Program-made: the position numbers and the translations under genes | Source of the DNA: an uncultured Lachnospiraceae bacterium | GTDB lineage: Bacteria > Bacillota > Clostridia > Lachnospirales > Lachnospiraceae | Assembly: GCA_910579505.1 (NCBI GenBank) | Contig: CAJTTZ010000016.1 | Coordinates: 1 to 64,000, forward strand | DNA length: 64,000 bases | Reading direction: 5' to 3' | In this document: piece by piece, positions 34,601 through 41,981 of the stretch | Layout: the number at the start of each line of letters is the position of its first letter | How positions within the stretch are numbered: the stretch's first letter is position 1 | Notes under the pieces: generated by a model | What the model saw: the letters and a program-made list of their open reading frames with translations, nothing else | The model's database searches: none | What the model was told of the DNA's origin: nothing

Positions 34601-34767
34601 ATATGGGGCTTGCCGTTCGCCGTCGGCGGCCCGTCATAAAATGTGTAGGTGGGACCGTCCTTGCGGGAGTCCATACTCTTTTGGAAAATATGATTGTCTT
34701 TCCAGAAGAGACATACTTCTTTTTCTCTGTCCACAAAATTCAGGTTTGCGTCAACTTTCTGATACAT
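31612..34767 (-). CDS. ileS: Isoleucyl-tRNA synthetase
   Basis: This enzyme charges tRNA-Ile in the cytoplasm. It has 1,051 residues, within the range of the eukaryote-like/long clostridial type. Class I signatures are GKPHIGHVLTRVIKD (HIGH) and ENGQKMSKSKGNAVDPF (KMSKS). The CP1 editing domain contains TTTPWTLPSNVALCVNP. Zinc-type cysteine pairs (CEGCGH and CTCPECGG) occur in the catalytic region. The C-terminal anticodon-binding region ends with a DUF5915-like part, as in IleS2-type enzymes, which are often mupirocin-tolerant. GGAAGGA precedes the ATG. A T-box leader controls it. Confidence 0.97.
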   Translation of the reverse strand: MYQKVDANLNFVDREKEVCLFWKDNHIFQKSMDSRKDGPTYTFYDGPPTANGKPHIGHVLTRVIKDMIPRYRTMKGYMVPRKAGWDTHGLPVELEVEKLLGLDGKEQIEEYGLDPFISKCKESVWKYKGMWEDFSGTVGFWADMDDPYVTYHDDFIESEWWALKQIWDKKLLYKGFKIVPYCPRCGTPLSSHEVAQGYKAVKERSAIARFKVVGEDAYFLAWTTTPWTLPSNVALCVNPVETYVKVKAADGYTYYMAQALLDTVLGKLAEDGKPAYEVLETYVGTDLEYKEYEPLFACAGEEAARQKKKAHYVTCDSYVTMTDGTGIVHIAPAFGEDDAQVGRKYDLPFVQFVDGKGNMTEETPYAGLFVKKADPEVIKDLDKEGKLFDAPKFEHDYPFCWRCDTPLIYYARESWFIKMTAVRDDLVRNNRTVNWIPESIGEGRFGNWLENIQDWGISRNRYWGTPLNVWECEGCGHMDAIGSREELEKMSGNAAAKTVELHRPYIDEITCTCPECGGTMKRVPEVIDCWFDSGAMPFAQHHYPFENKELFDSQFPAQFISEAVDQTRGWFYSLMAESTLLFNCAPFENVIVLGHVQDENGQKMSKSKGNAVDPFEALETYGADAIRWYFYINSAPWLPNRFHGKAVQEGQRKFLGTLWNTYAFFVLYANIDSFDATKYSLEYDKLPVMDKWLLSKLNTAIKETDDHLNNYRIPEAARVLDNFVDEMSNWYVRRSRERFWAKGMEQDKINAYMTLYTALVDICKCAAPMIPFMTEEIYRNLVCSIDKDAPESIHLCDFPTADEGMIDKKLEDSMEEVLKIVVMGRAARNTANIKNRQPIGTMYVKAESVLDEFYQDIIRDELNVKQIVFSDDVSAFTTYSFKPQLKTVGPKYGKQLGGIKAYLSAVDGSAAMETLKSQGALKFDVDGVEISLAEEDLLIDMAQKDGFVAEADNYMTVVLDTNLTEELIEEGFVYEIISKIQTMRKDADFEVMDHIQVSLNGNEKIAQIAAKNEAVIAGKVLAESIGTGEELAVSKEWNVNGETVTIAIQKI

Positions 34768-34790
34768 AGTGTCCTTCCTTTCTTTCTTTT

Positions 34791-35150
34791 AAAAAAACAA
34801 AGCCCCCGTCCCGTAAAAGGACGAGGGCAAAATTCTCGTGAAACCACCTGTTACGACGTACCGGCTGACCCGCACGTGCCAAACGACGCTTTCCTTTCGC
34901 CGTCCCGCATGACACGACCCATCTATACGGTTCCCGATAACGGCGGGACGCCGTCAGAGCCTACTGTCTCACCATACGCTTTCCGATTTCCTCAGACGGT
35001 TTCCGGCAAACGCGGCGAAAGTTCGGTCTGAAACTCAGAAGTGATATTCACCGGTCTCCTACTCGTACCGGTCTTCCACCCCCACCGGCTCGCTGCGACT
35101 TTTAAAAATCGGTTACTGTCTTCCTCAATGTCTCTGCCTATGATAACTGC
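34791..35150 (-). ncRNA. T-box leader of ileS with terminator
   Basis: A 380-base untranslated leader without genes. On the minus strand it starts downstream of a promoter and contains a long stem I region. A candidate isoleucine specifier AUC lies at 35043-35045, within TGAATATCAC. The T-box-like AACAGGTGGTTTCACGAG lies near 34832-34851. A strong intrinsic terminator follows: GCCCTCGTCC (34819-34828) pairs with GGGACGGGGGC (34802-34812), and a T-rich run occupies 34791-34800. Uncharged tRNA-Ile would stabilise the antiterminator and switch ileS on. The specifier assignment is inferred from position. Confidence 0.88.
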
Positions 35151-35155
35151 TTATC

Positions 35156-35184
35156 ATTTTGGCATTGAAAGCCGGGATTGTCAA
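35156..35184 (-). promoter_or_regulatory. Promoter of the ileS T-box transcript
   Basis: On the minus strand TTGACA (35179-35184), 17 bases, then CAAAAT (35156-35161). It sits just after the stop codon of the amidase-deacetylase gene. Confidence 0.65.
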
Positions 35185-35193
35185 GAAAAATCT

Positions 35194-36675
35194 TCAAAAA
35201 CAGATCGGCTCCACATCCTCGTTTAGCGGTTTCATCTCATACTCCGGCAGGCTGTCCAGAAGCTCTTCCAGACAAAGGGTTGTGCTGCCAACCACATCAT
35301 GGGCGAGCAGGACGACTTTCTTCCTTCCGAGGGTAGTTGATACGCCGTTTTCTACCAGCTGCTTCGGGTCAGGGTTTTTGACCGCGTCCTCCAGGCTTGC
35401 GTTCCAGTCGTAATATATGTAGCCTCTGTCCGTCATCTCGCGGATGATGGCTTTGCCTGTTTTTTTATTAAAGGCATTGACGCTGCCGCCCGGAAAACGG
35501 AACAGATTTGTCTCCACCCCAGTCACTTCGTACACAGTCTGCCGCGCCTTTTCAAAATCCGCCACATAGCTGTCCACACTCTCATACAGGGCGTCATAAT
35601 TATGGTTGTCACAGTGAATACCGATGGTGTGTCCTTCCGCCACGATCTGCCTCGCCACTTCGGGATGCTGTCTCACATTCTCTCCCACCAGAAAGAATGT
35701 CGCCTTGATATTTCTTTCCCGCAATATTTCAAGTACCTTCCGGGTATTCTCCTCAGAAGGACCGTCGTCAAAAGTCAGATACATGGTCTTTGGATGAAAA
35801 TAGTAAGCGATCCCCTGCACAATACCGCCCGCAATCTGCTGTTGGTATTCCGCAAGGCTTAATTTTCTGCGCTCCGCCGTGTTGGAGAGAAATCCTGTCT
35901 CAATCAGACAGGCAGGCATGGAAGTGTTTTTCGTCACGTAAAAATCTGCGTCACTCCGCAGTTCCCGCTCTGCGGCTTCCGTACTTTTTAAAGTCTGCTG
36001 TCTGATCAGCTGTGCCAGTCTCTTACTGTCGCACCTGTCGCCGTCTTCCGTATACCACACTTCCATCCCGTTCACCCCGGCGCCTTCCTCCGTGGCGTTC
36101 TGGTGGATGCTGATATAGATATCCGCTCCCGACTGGTTTGCCTCCTCCACGCGCGCTTCCTTCGCAATATAAGTATCCGTCTCTCTGGACATGATTACCT
36201 GATATCCCTTTTCCTTCAACTGGTCCCTTACGAGCAGCGCTATAGCAAGATTCAAATCCTTTTCCCGGACGCCCTCTCTGGCGCAGCCTTCGTCCGCGCC
36301 GCCATGCCCCGGGTCAAGATACACTGTCGGAATATGCGCTGCAGCAGGCTGTGCACTTTCCTCCGCGTCGGAAGCTGCTGTCTGCCCTGTCACCACAGCG
36401 GCGGGAACTGCTTCTTCCTTCTCCCATACCGCCTCTGTCTCTTCTCCGCCGGACAGCAGTGCTGCCGACGCCTCTGTTTTCGTATGCTGCAGCTTTTCCG
36501 TAAGAAACCGAATACCGCCCGCCGCCGCAAGCTTTATTGACAACACTGCCGTCAGACTGACGATACACACTGCGGCGCTCAACGTATACATCCTCCTTAA
36601 AAGGCGCCTTTTTCTCTGCTCCCTCGTCTCATAACCGCAGACATATTCCCAGGTGTATGTTGTCTCTCCGTACAT
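35194..36675 (-). CDS. N-acetylmuramoyl-L-alanine amidase fused to polysaccharide deacetylase
   Basis: A 493-residue two-enzyme wall protein. After one N-terminal membrane segment (about residues 30-52), an Amidase_3 domain spans about 115-290, with zinc ligands in YLDPGHGGADEG, the glutamate of REKDLNLAIAL, SIHQNA and ACLIETGFLSN. A NodB deacetylase domain spans about 300-485: YLTFDDGPSEENT, the HxxxH site in GIHCDNHNYDAL, FRFPGGSVNAF and LLAHDVVG. The protein can therefore cut the stem peptide from glycan and deacetylate a polysaccharide, either peptidoglycan or the nearby exopolysaccharide. GGAG lies eight bases before the ATG. Six 11-bp repeats lie upstream, pointing to control by an OmpR-type regulator. 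Confidence 0.92.
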   Translation of the reverse strand: MYGETTYTWEYVCGYETREQRKRRLLRRMYTLSAAVCIVSLTAVLSIKLAAAGGIRFLTEKLQHTKTEASAALLSGGEETEAVWEKEEAVPAAVVTGQTAASDAEESAQPAAAHIPTVYLDPGHGGADEGCAREGVREKDLNLAIALLVRDQLKEKGYQVIMSRETDTYIAKEARVEEANQSGADIYISIHQNATEEGAGVNGMEVWYTEDGDRCDSKRLAQLIRQQTLKSTEAAERELRSDADFYVTKNTSMPACLIETGFLSNTAERRKLSLAEYQQQIAGGIVQGIAYYFHPKTMYLTFDDGPSEENTRKVLEILRERNIKATFFLVGENVRQHPEVARQIVAEGHTIGIHCDNHNYDALYESVDSYVADFEKARQTVYEVTGVETNLFRFPGGSVNAFNKKTGKAIIREMTDRGYIYYDWNASLEDAVKNPDPKQLVENGVSTTLGRKKVVLLAHDVVGSTTLCLEELLDSLPEYEMKPLNEDVEPICF

Positions 36676-36721
36676 ATCAGATGCTCCTCTCTTGTATGCT
36701 TTACAATAGTAAGCTTACCAA

Positions 36722-36788
36722 ACAGGAGCATCAGAATTTCATCTAAGTTGCATCATAGTTCCATAATATTTGCATCAAAATTGCATCA
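36722..36788 (-). promoter_or_regulatory. Six tandem 11-bp units, candidate OmpR/PhoB-type operator
   Basis: Read on the minus strand, consecutive 11-base units are TGATGCAATTT, TGATGCAAATA, TTATGGAACTA, TGATGCAACTT, AGATGAAATTC and TGATGCTCCTG. Consensus TGATGCAAnTn. The 11-bp period is the usual spacing of head-to-tail binding by OmpR/PhoB-family regulators. The array ends 46 bases before the amidase-deacetylase start. A possible -10 box (TATTGT) lies between. A response regulator of this family is encoded 2.4 kb upstream on the same strand. Confidence 0.75.
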
Positions 36789-36803
36789 TCACTTCTCACA
36801 CTG

Positions 36804-37634
36804 TCAGCGGGATACTTTCAGGAACAGTTCGTTGATCCCCTCGTAGAACCCCAGCGTCACCACCGTCTGTCCGCTCCCCATACCCGCAAACACATATTTG
36901 CGAAAGTACGGAGTGGTTTCCAGAAGCGGGTTGTCCGACTCATACGGCGACGGCTCGTCAAGCCCCATATATGCCGCCCAGTCCGCCACCAGCGCATCCG
37001 CGTCGATCTCTTCCCACAGAAGCGGCGTCCTCACATAAAATTCATATATCTTTCCGTCGTCCGCGTCGATATAGGCGTCCATCAGGCGGTTCGTCTTATC
37101 CGCGTTTTTCTGGGAATTGGACAGGCTCATCTTCCATACTGCTACATTGTTGCGCGGCTCTAACACATCAATCGCTGAGTAGAGCGTAACGTCGTAGGAA
37201 GACGCATCCACATCCCTCACCTGCTCCGGCAGTATTCCCTTCTCCTTCAGCAGACCCAGGCCTTCATTGCAAGTGGCATAAATCTGCTCGTCCGTAATCT
37301 CCCTTCCCGACGGCCCCCTTCGGTTTACCACAAAGGCATAGGAACCTTCCAGTTCCTGATAGTCCACCTCCGCATCCGCTTCATGTGTCATGGCGCTCAT
37401 CTCACTCTCCGGGAACGTCTGGCTGCTCAGACAGCAGGACAGGATATACAGTTTCTCGTTGCTGTTCATCTGGTAGCGGTAGCCCTCCCCGGCGTTTTCC
37501 ACACTTTCCGTATGCGGGCTGTCCAGAATCCCCTGATCCTTATACTCCGCTAACGCCTCCGGCCCCCATATGGAAATGAACATCGTGAATGCCGCCAGCA
37601 GCGGAACCGCTAAATAATATACTTTATTTTTCAT
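36804..37634 (-). CDS. Exported protein downstream of the sensor kinase, function unknown
   Basis: A 276-residue protein starting MKNKVYYLAVPLLAAFTMFI, an N-terminal membrane or signal segment. The extracellular part is acidic with no motif I can assign; VAVWKMSLSNSQKNADKTNR and YIDADDGKIYEFYVRTPLLW have the feel of a PepSY/YcdB-like fold. It follows the histidine kinase by 36 bases in the same direction, so it is likely in the same operon. It may modulate sensing, as small exported partners of kinases often do. That role is inference. Confidence 0.7.
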   Translation of the reverse strand: MKNKVYYLAVPLLAAFTMFISIWGPEALAEYKDQGILDSPHTESVENAGEGYRYQMNSNEKLYILSCCLSSQTFPESEMSAMTHEADAEVDYQELEGSYAFVVNRRGPSGREITDEQIYATCNEGLGLLKEKGILPEQVRDVDASSYDVTLYSAIDVLEPRNNVAVWKMSLSNSQKNADKTNRLMDAYIDADDGKIYEFYVRTPLLWEEIDADALVADWAAYMGLDEPSPYESDNPLLETTPYFRKYVFAGMGSGQTVVTLGFYEGINELFLKVSR

Positions 37635-37670
37635 ATGTATTGTTCTCCACGGATAATATTTAAAGGAAGT

Positions 37671-39068
37671 CTACGGCAGCAGGAAGCTGAAACAGGAGCC
37701 TTCCCCTTCTTTACTCTCAATCCGCAATTCGCTGTGATGTATCTTTAAAATCTCCGCACAGAGCGCAAGTCCGAGCCCCGCCCCGTTTTTACTTCTCGCC
37801 CTTGACTTGTCCACCATGTAAAACGCCTTGACGATCTTACTCTGCTCCGCCTCAGGTATACCGATCCCGTAGTCCCTCACCGCGATCCGATAGCCGCCGT
37901 CTTCTGTCTGCCCTGTCACCTCGACCACTCCTGTCATTCCACCGTCCGACGCCTTGCATGCATTGTCAATCAGATTGACAAGCACGGTCTTGATCAGATT
38001 CGCTTCCATCTTCACCACGGCTTCCTCGTGCGTAAAGCGGATATCCACATCCCTTTTCTCCGCAAACATTTCCCGCAGATATGCAAACAGTTCTCCCACC
38101 GGCGTTTCCTGCATCTGCGCCTCTTCCTGTTTCGCCACAATGATATCCAGAAGCCGGAAAGACATTGCCTCTAGCCGTTTTCCCTCCGTGTAGATATAAT
38201 TTGCCGACATGATACTCTTTTCCTCATCCATCTTGTGGGAGCGCAGCATGTCCGCATATCCGATAATCGCCGTGAGGGGCGTTTTCAATTCGTGGGCAAA
38301 AGCGCCCATGAACTCTTCCCTCGCCTCGATCTCCTCCTCCAGCTTGCATATATTTTCCTCCAGCGCATTGGCCATCCTGTTAAAATCCCCGGTGAGCTGT
38401 CCCAGCTCATCCCGGCTGACCTGTCTGGCGCGGTATGCGTAATCCCCCGCCGCCATTTCCCTGGTCGCCCTGGTCAGCAGCCGGATCGGCTTCGTCAGCA
38501 GGGAGGCGATAAAAAGCATGATGACTGTGCCGGTCAACAATATGGCCACCGTCACTTTCCGATACAGGGAAAATCCCATGGCGCGTTCGGTGAACACCCC
38601 CGTCACATCCTTCATGGTTTCCAGATACAAATTTCGGTTCAACGCATTGATGGATACGCAGGTGTGCACATAAAAACTGTCCTGCGCGCGAATCACGCGG
38701 TAGGATTTGGTATGTTCATCCGTCTGCGGGAGCAGCCCCTCATCCGCGGTAAACCCGCTGCTGGTATACAGGATGTTTTTCTCCTCATCCGCAATCCGCA
38801 AAAGGCGCCCGCCGCCCTGTCCTCCCATTTCCAGTTTGGACACGATCTCCTCCACTACGCTGTCTGGCATGACGCTGTATTTAAGCGGCACGTTCAACGC
38901 CGCCGTCTCAAAAGCAAAGCTTAAGATACTGCTCTCATCGAGCGACTGTCCCACCTCTCTTTCCAGAGAAGTCTCAAACACATAGTTTACAAAATAGAAA
39001 CCGCTGAATCCAAGCGCCAGCGCCAGTACGATCATGGTAGACAACACTAATTTAATCGAAAATTTCAT
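37671..39068 (-). CDS. Sensor histidine kinase
   Basis: A 465-residue HisKA-type membrane kinase. The first membrane segment is at about residues 7-30, an extracytoplasmic sensor at about 31-172, the second segment at about 173-192, then HAMP (LTKPIRLLTRATREMAAGDY). The HisKA box is FAHELKTPLTAIIGYADML (His259). ATPase motifs are LVNLIDNACKAS (N box), RDYGIGIPEAEQSKI (G1) and NGAGLGLALCAEIL (G2). Its start overlaps the response-regulator stop by four bases (ATGA), so it is translationally coupled. The signal is unknown, but its location at the end of the exopolysaccharide block suggests envelope or polymer sensing. Confidence 0.95.
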   Translation of the reverse strand: MKFSIKLVLSTMIVLALALGFSGFYFVNYVFETSLEREVGQSLDESSILSFAFETAALNVPLKYSVMPDSVVEEIVSKLEMGGQGGGRLLRIADEEKNILYTSSGFTADEGLLPQTDEHTKSYRVIRAQDSFYVHTCVSINALNRNLYLETMKDVTGVFTERAMGFSLYRKVTVAILLTGTVIMLFIASLLTKPIRLLTRATREMAAGDYAYRARQVSRDELGQLTGDFNRMANALEENICKLEEEIEAREEFMGAFAHELKTPLTAIIGYADMLRSHKMDEEKSIMSANYIYTEGKRLEAMSFRLLDIIVAKQEEAQMQETPVGELFAYLREMFAEKRDVDIRFTHEEAVVKMEANLIKTVLVNLIDNACKASDGGMTGVVEVTGQTEDGGYRIAVRDYGIGIPEAEQSKIVKAFYMVDKSRARSKNGAGLGLALCAEILKIHHSELRIESKEGEGSCFSFLLP

Positions 39069-39724
39069 TCCTGCACCTCTAAGCGGTAGCCCACCTTGTA
39101 CACCGCCACCAGATTATGCTCCCAGCCCAGCTTTTTCCTAAGGCGCTGTACATGTAGGTCGAGCGTCCTGCTGTCCGCAAAGTATTCCCCTTCCCACACC
39201 TTTTCATATAAAGTTTCCCGAAACAGGGCGACGTTTTTATTTTTCATAAAAAGGAGCAGAAGCCCAAACTCTTTATTTGTCAGTTCCACAGGACGCCCCG
39301 CCTTAGTCACCCTGCGCGCGTCCACGTCCACCGTCACGTCACCCGCCGTGAGATGCTGTTCCGCCTTGTTATAACGCCTGAGCACTGCCTCCACCCTCGC
39401 CACCAGTTCTACCACGTCAAAGGGTTTTACCAGATAATCGTCGGCGCCCAGTTTCAACCCCTTCACGCGATGCTTCACCTCATGCTTGGCAGTGATAAAA
39501 ATCACCGGAATCCCCAGAGGCCGTATGTACTCCATCACGTCATATCCATCCGCACCCGGCAGCATAATGTCCAGAAGAACCAGTTCAAACTCTTCCTTCT
39601 CAATCAGGTCAATCGCCTGCAGCCCATCCTGCACCGCCGTGCAGTGGTAGCCCGCGGAAGATAAATTTAAGTCTATCAAATCGCAGATCGGTTTTTCATC
39701 ATCAACAATCAGTATTTTAATCAT
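39065..39724 (-). CDS. OmpR/PhoB-family response regulator
   Basis: A 219-residue regulator. The receiver domain has the acidic pocket DDE at residues 8-10, phosphoacceptor Asp52 in LVLLDIMLPGADGYDV, the conserved threonine/serine in PVIFITAKHE and lysine in DYLVKPF. The C-terminal winged helix reads ELTNKEFGLLLLFMKNKNVA, RTLDLHVQRLRKKL and VYKVGYRLEV. It is co-transcribed with the sensor kinase, and its start overlaps the preceding gene by eight bases. The likely target is the 11-bp repeat array at 36722-36788. Confidence 0.95.
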   Translation of the reverse strand: MIKILIVDDEKPICDLIDLNLSSAGYHCTAVQDGLQAIDLIEKEEFELVLLDIMLPGADGYDVMEYIRPLGIPVIFITAKHEVKHRVKGLKLGADDYLVKPFDVVELVARVEAVLRRYNKAEQHLTAGDVTVDVDARRVTKAGRPVELTNKEFGLLLLFMKNKNVALFRETLYEKVWEGEYFADSRTLDLHVQRLRKKLGWEHNLVAVYKVGYRLEVQE

Positions 39725-40832
39725 TTGTGGATTGCCACCCCCAATAATCCCGCGCTTTCTCTACCAGTATTTCCATCGTGTCTTCATCGCTGCACCTGTA
39801 TACATCCCGGATTTCCGTATCCGGCAAAAACCCGCCGGTTCTCTGGTAATAAATCCTGTAATCGCTCTCAATGAGAAGCTCCCCGTCCTCACCCTCATAG
39901 CTGTACCTGGCAAGGATCACGATGTCTTTGAGCCCGTCCCCGTCGATATCCCGGCAGGTGACACCCTTGAGCGCATAGAGATTGTCATACTCTCCCATCG
40001 GCTGTAATACCGATACAATGTCTCCCTGCTCGTTCACCAGATAAATCATAAAAATGTCATAGTCCGCAATCCGGTATGTCCCCGGCGTCACCTGAAGCCT
40101 GCCGAGCTTACCGAACGTCCGCAGATAACACTGCTCCGTGATAACCCGGAAACGGTTTCTCTGCAGTTCTCCCAGAGTGGTCGCCGTGTACAGAAATTCC
40201 GTGGAATCTCCATCCCTCACAAAAGCCGCTATGGAATCCGCACTCCTATTCATCCCAAAACGGTTGATCTTTTCCGAAATCCGATAATCCCGGTAAAACC
40301 CGTTTCCCGTCTGGTTCTGGAAAAGCACGTCCCCGACCTTGTACGTCTCACCCGCATAAGCGCCGCTCTCATTGACGCAGCAAGTGATAAGAACGATATC
40401 CGTTTTGCCGTCCCGGTTCAGATCCTGGAAGGAGACCGCCGCAATGGACTGCACAGGCTGCCTCATCCTCCCTCTGACACAGTAGTTTGTCTCCAGCTGC
40501 TCCGTCCGATAGAGGATCTGTCCGTCCCCATCCACGATAAACAGCGCCAGACGGTTATACTGCTCGTCAAAAGCCGGCACCATCAAAATACTGTCCTCGT
40601 CATCCGGCTCCAGAGGAAAAATCTGGTCTTCCACCACAAGAAAACCGCCGTCAGCAATCCCGTCCCTGTTCTCTATCGACATTAGGCGATCATAGTAGAC
40701 CTCGTACTCAGCCAGCACGGAAGTCCCGTCTTCCTCAGCCGGAGCTGCCTGTACCGCTGCCGGAAGAAACAGCCACCCGGCCAGTACCGCCAGCGCGAAC
40801 ACAGCCGCGCTCCTTTGTACACACTTGTTCAT
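39717..40832 (-). CDS. Exported FG-GAP/VCBS-like repeat protein
   Basis: A 371-residue secreted protein with a clear signal peptide (SAAVFALAVLAGWLFLPAAV, cleavage after AQAAPA). The mature protein shows calcium-binding propeller-blade motifs: VSFQDLNRDGKTDIVLITCC and VTCRDIDGDGLKDIVILARY, separated by other strands (ALFIVDGDGQI). No catalytic motif. It overlaps the response-regulator gene by eight bases and lies 63 bases after the GH5 gene, linking the two-component system to the exopolysaccharide genes. It may be the extracellular ligand-binding partner of the kinase; this is inferred from gene order. Confidence 0.8.
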   Translation of the reverse strand: MNKCVQRSAAVFALAVLAGWLFLPAAVQAAPAEEDGTSVLAEYEVYYDRLMSIENRDGIADGGFLVVEDQIFPLEPDDEDSILMVPAFDEQYNRLALFIVDGDGQILYRTEQLETNYCVRGRMRQPVQSIAAVSFQDLNRDGKTDIVLITCCVNESGAYAGETYKVGDVLFQNQTGNGFYRDYRISEKINRFGMNRSADSIAAFVRDGDSTEFLYTATTLGELQRNRFRVITEQCYLRTFGKLGRLQVTPGTYRIADYDIFMIYLVNEQGDIVSVLQPMGEYDNLYALKGVTCRDIDGDGLKDIVILARYSYEGEDGELLIESDYRIYYQRTGGFLPDTEIRDVYRCSDEDTMEILVEKARDYWGWQSTND

Positions 40833-40895
40833 ATGTTACCCGCTCCTACATTGCTACAGTCTCTACTTCTATATCAATTCCCTCTCAAAGAATCG

Positions 40896-41981
40896 TCAAG
40901 GCATTTCCCGCGTCAACGCCTCCACAATTTCGGGAAACCTCCACGTTCTACTCTCCCTGTCAAACAGCGCATACGCCCCGCAGTCCCACCAGACACAACA
41001 AATCCCGTAGCGGCGCGACTGTTCCATATAATAATTTGTCCACGCCAGACGCTCCTCTGTGTTCCCCTTGTCCACACAGCCAAACTCCGTGAGTATCACA
41101 GGCACATGCCGCTCCACAAACAGACTGTTCATATCGGAAAACGCCCGTGCAATCCGCTCCCTCGTCTCAGCGGTATCCCACTGCAGATCGCCGTCATCCT
41201 TCTGGCAGAAGCTGTAGGGCGTATACATATGCACTGACACGATCAGCCGTCCGTCATCCGGCACGATAAGTCCCTGCATGGCGTCCGTCTCGCTGCTGCC
41301 CGCGTACGGGCAGATCAACAGATAGCGTTTTCGATTGCCGCCTCCCGAAGCCCTTACCGTCTCCACAAAAACAGCGTTCAGGTCATTGACCATGGCGCGC
41401 AGCTCTTCCGTGCCCGAAGTCCACTCCACCTCGCTGTCACGCAGCCTCGGCTCATTCATGGACTCAAACAGAAGCCTCTCGTCGTAATCCCGAAAACGCA
41501 CTGCAATCTGTTCCCAGACCACCGCAAACGCCGCCTCTATCTCCTGTGCCCGCTCCGTTTTCAGATCCAGCCACTCTTCATGGTGTAAGTCCAGTATCAC
41601 ATACAAATCTGCGGCGAGCGCCATGTCCGCCACTTCCTGCACCCGGTCCATCCAGACATCGGAAATGTGATAAGACTGATCCAGATGATCCTCCCATGTA
41701 ACCGGGATCCGCACTGTGCCGAAACCCGCCTCTTTCATTGCCAGAAAGGTTTCTTCGTCCGCCTTCGGATTGCCCCAATATGTCTCATATTCCAAGTCGT
41801 CCGCATCCGGCCTGTAATCCCGAAGCCCTGTGGAATCAAGCGTATTTCCCAGATTGATTCCCGCGCCCATTTGACCGGCAAACCGAATCGCCCTCGTCCT
41901 ATCCGTAAGCACAATAGCCAACACTATCAGGCAGAATAGAACAAACAGTCCGGCCAGCCACGCCGCCATTTTTTTCTTCAT
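40896..41981 (-). CDS. GH5 beta-glucanase, membrane anchored
   Basis: A 361-residue glycoside hydrolase with an N-terminal membrane segment (AAWLAGLFVLFCLIVLAIVL), otherwise a full GH5 barrel. Landmarks: GAGINLGNTLDS, VRIPVTWEDH, VILDLHHEEW, the acid/base Glu177 in LFESMNEPRL and the nucleophile Glu299 in PVILTEFGC. Family members cut beta-1,4-glucan. Cellulose-synthesis loci commonly carry such an enzyme, including CcsZ in Clostridioides difficile (recalled, not searched), where it trims the polymer. The start overlaps the CotH stop by four bases (ATGA). It may release or length-control the polysaccharide made by the GT2 protein. Confidence 0.93.
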   Translation of the reverse strand: MKKKMAAWLAGLFVLFCLIVLAIVLTDRTRAIRFAGQMGAGINLGNTLDSTGLRDYRPDADDLEYETYWGNPKADEETFLAMKEAGFGTVRIPVTWEDHLDQSYHISDVWMDRVQEVADMALAADLYVILDLHHEEWLDLKTERAQEIEAAFAVVWEQIAVRFRDYDERLLFESMNEPRLRDSEVEWTSGTEELRAMVNDLNAVFVETVRASGGGNRKRYLLICPYAGSSETDAMQGLIVPDDGRLIVSVHMYTPYSFCQKDDGDLQWDTAETRERIARAFSDMNSLFVERHVPVILTEFGCVDKGNTEERLAWTNYYMEQSRRYGICCVWWDCGAYALFDRESRTWRFPEIVEALTREMP

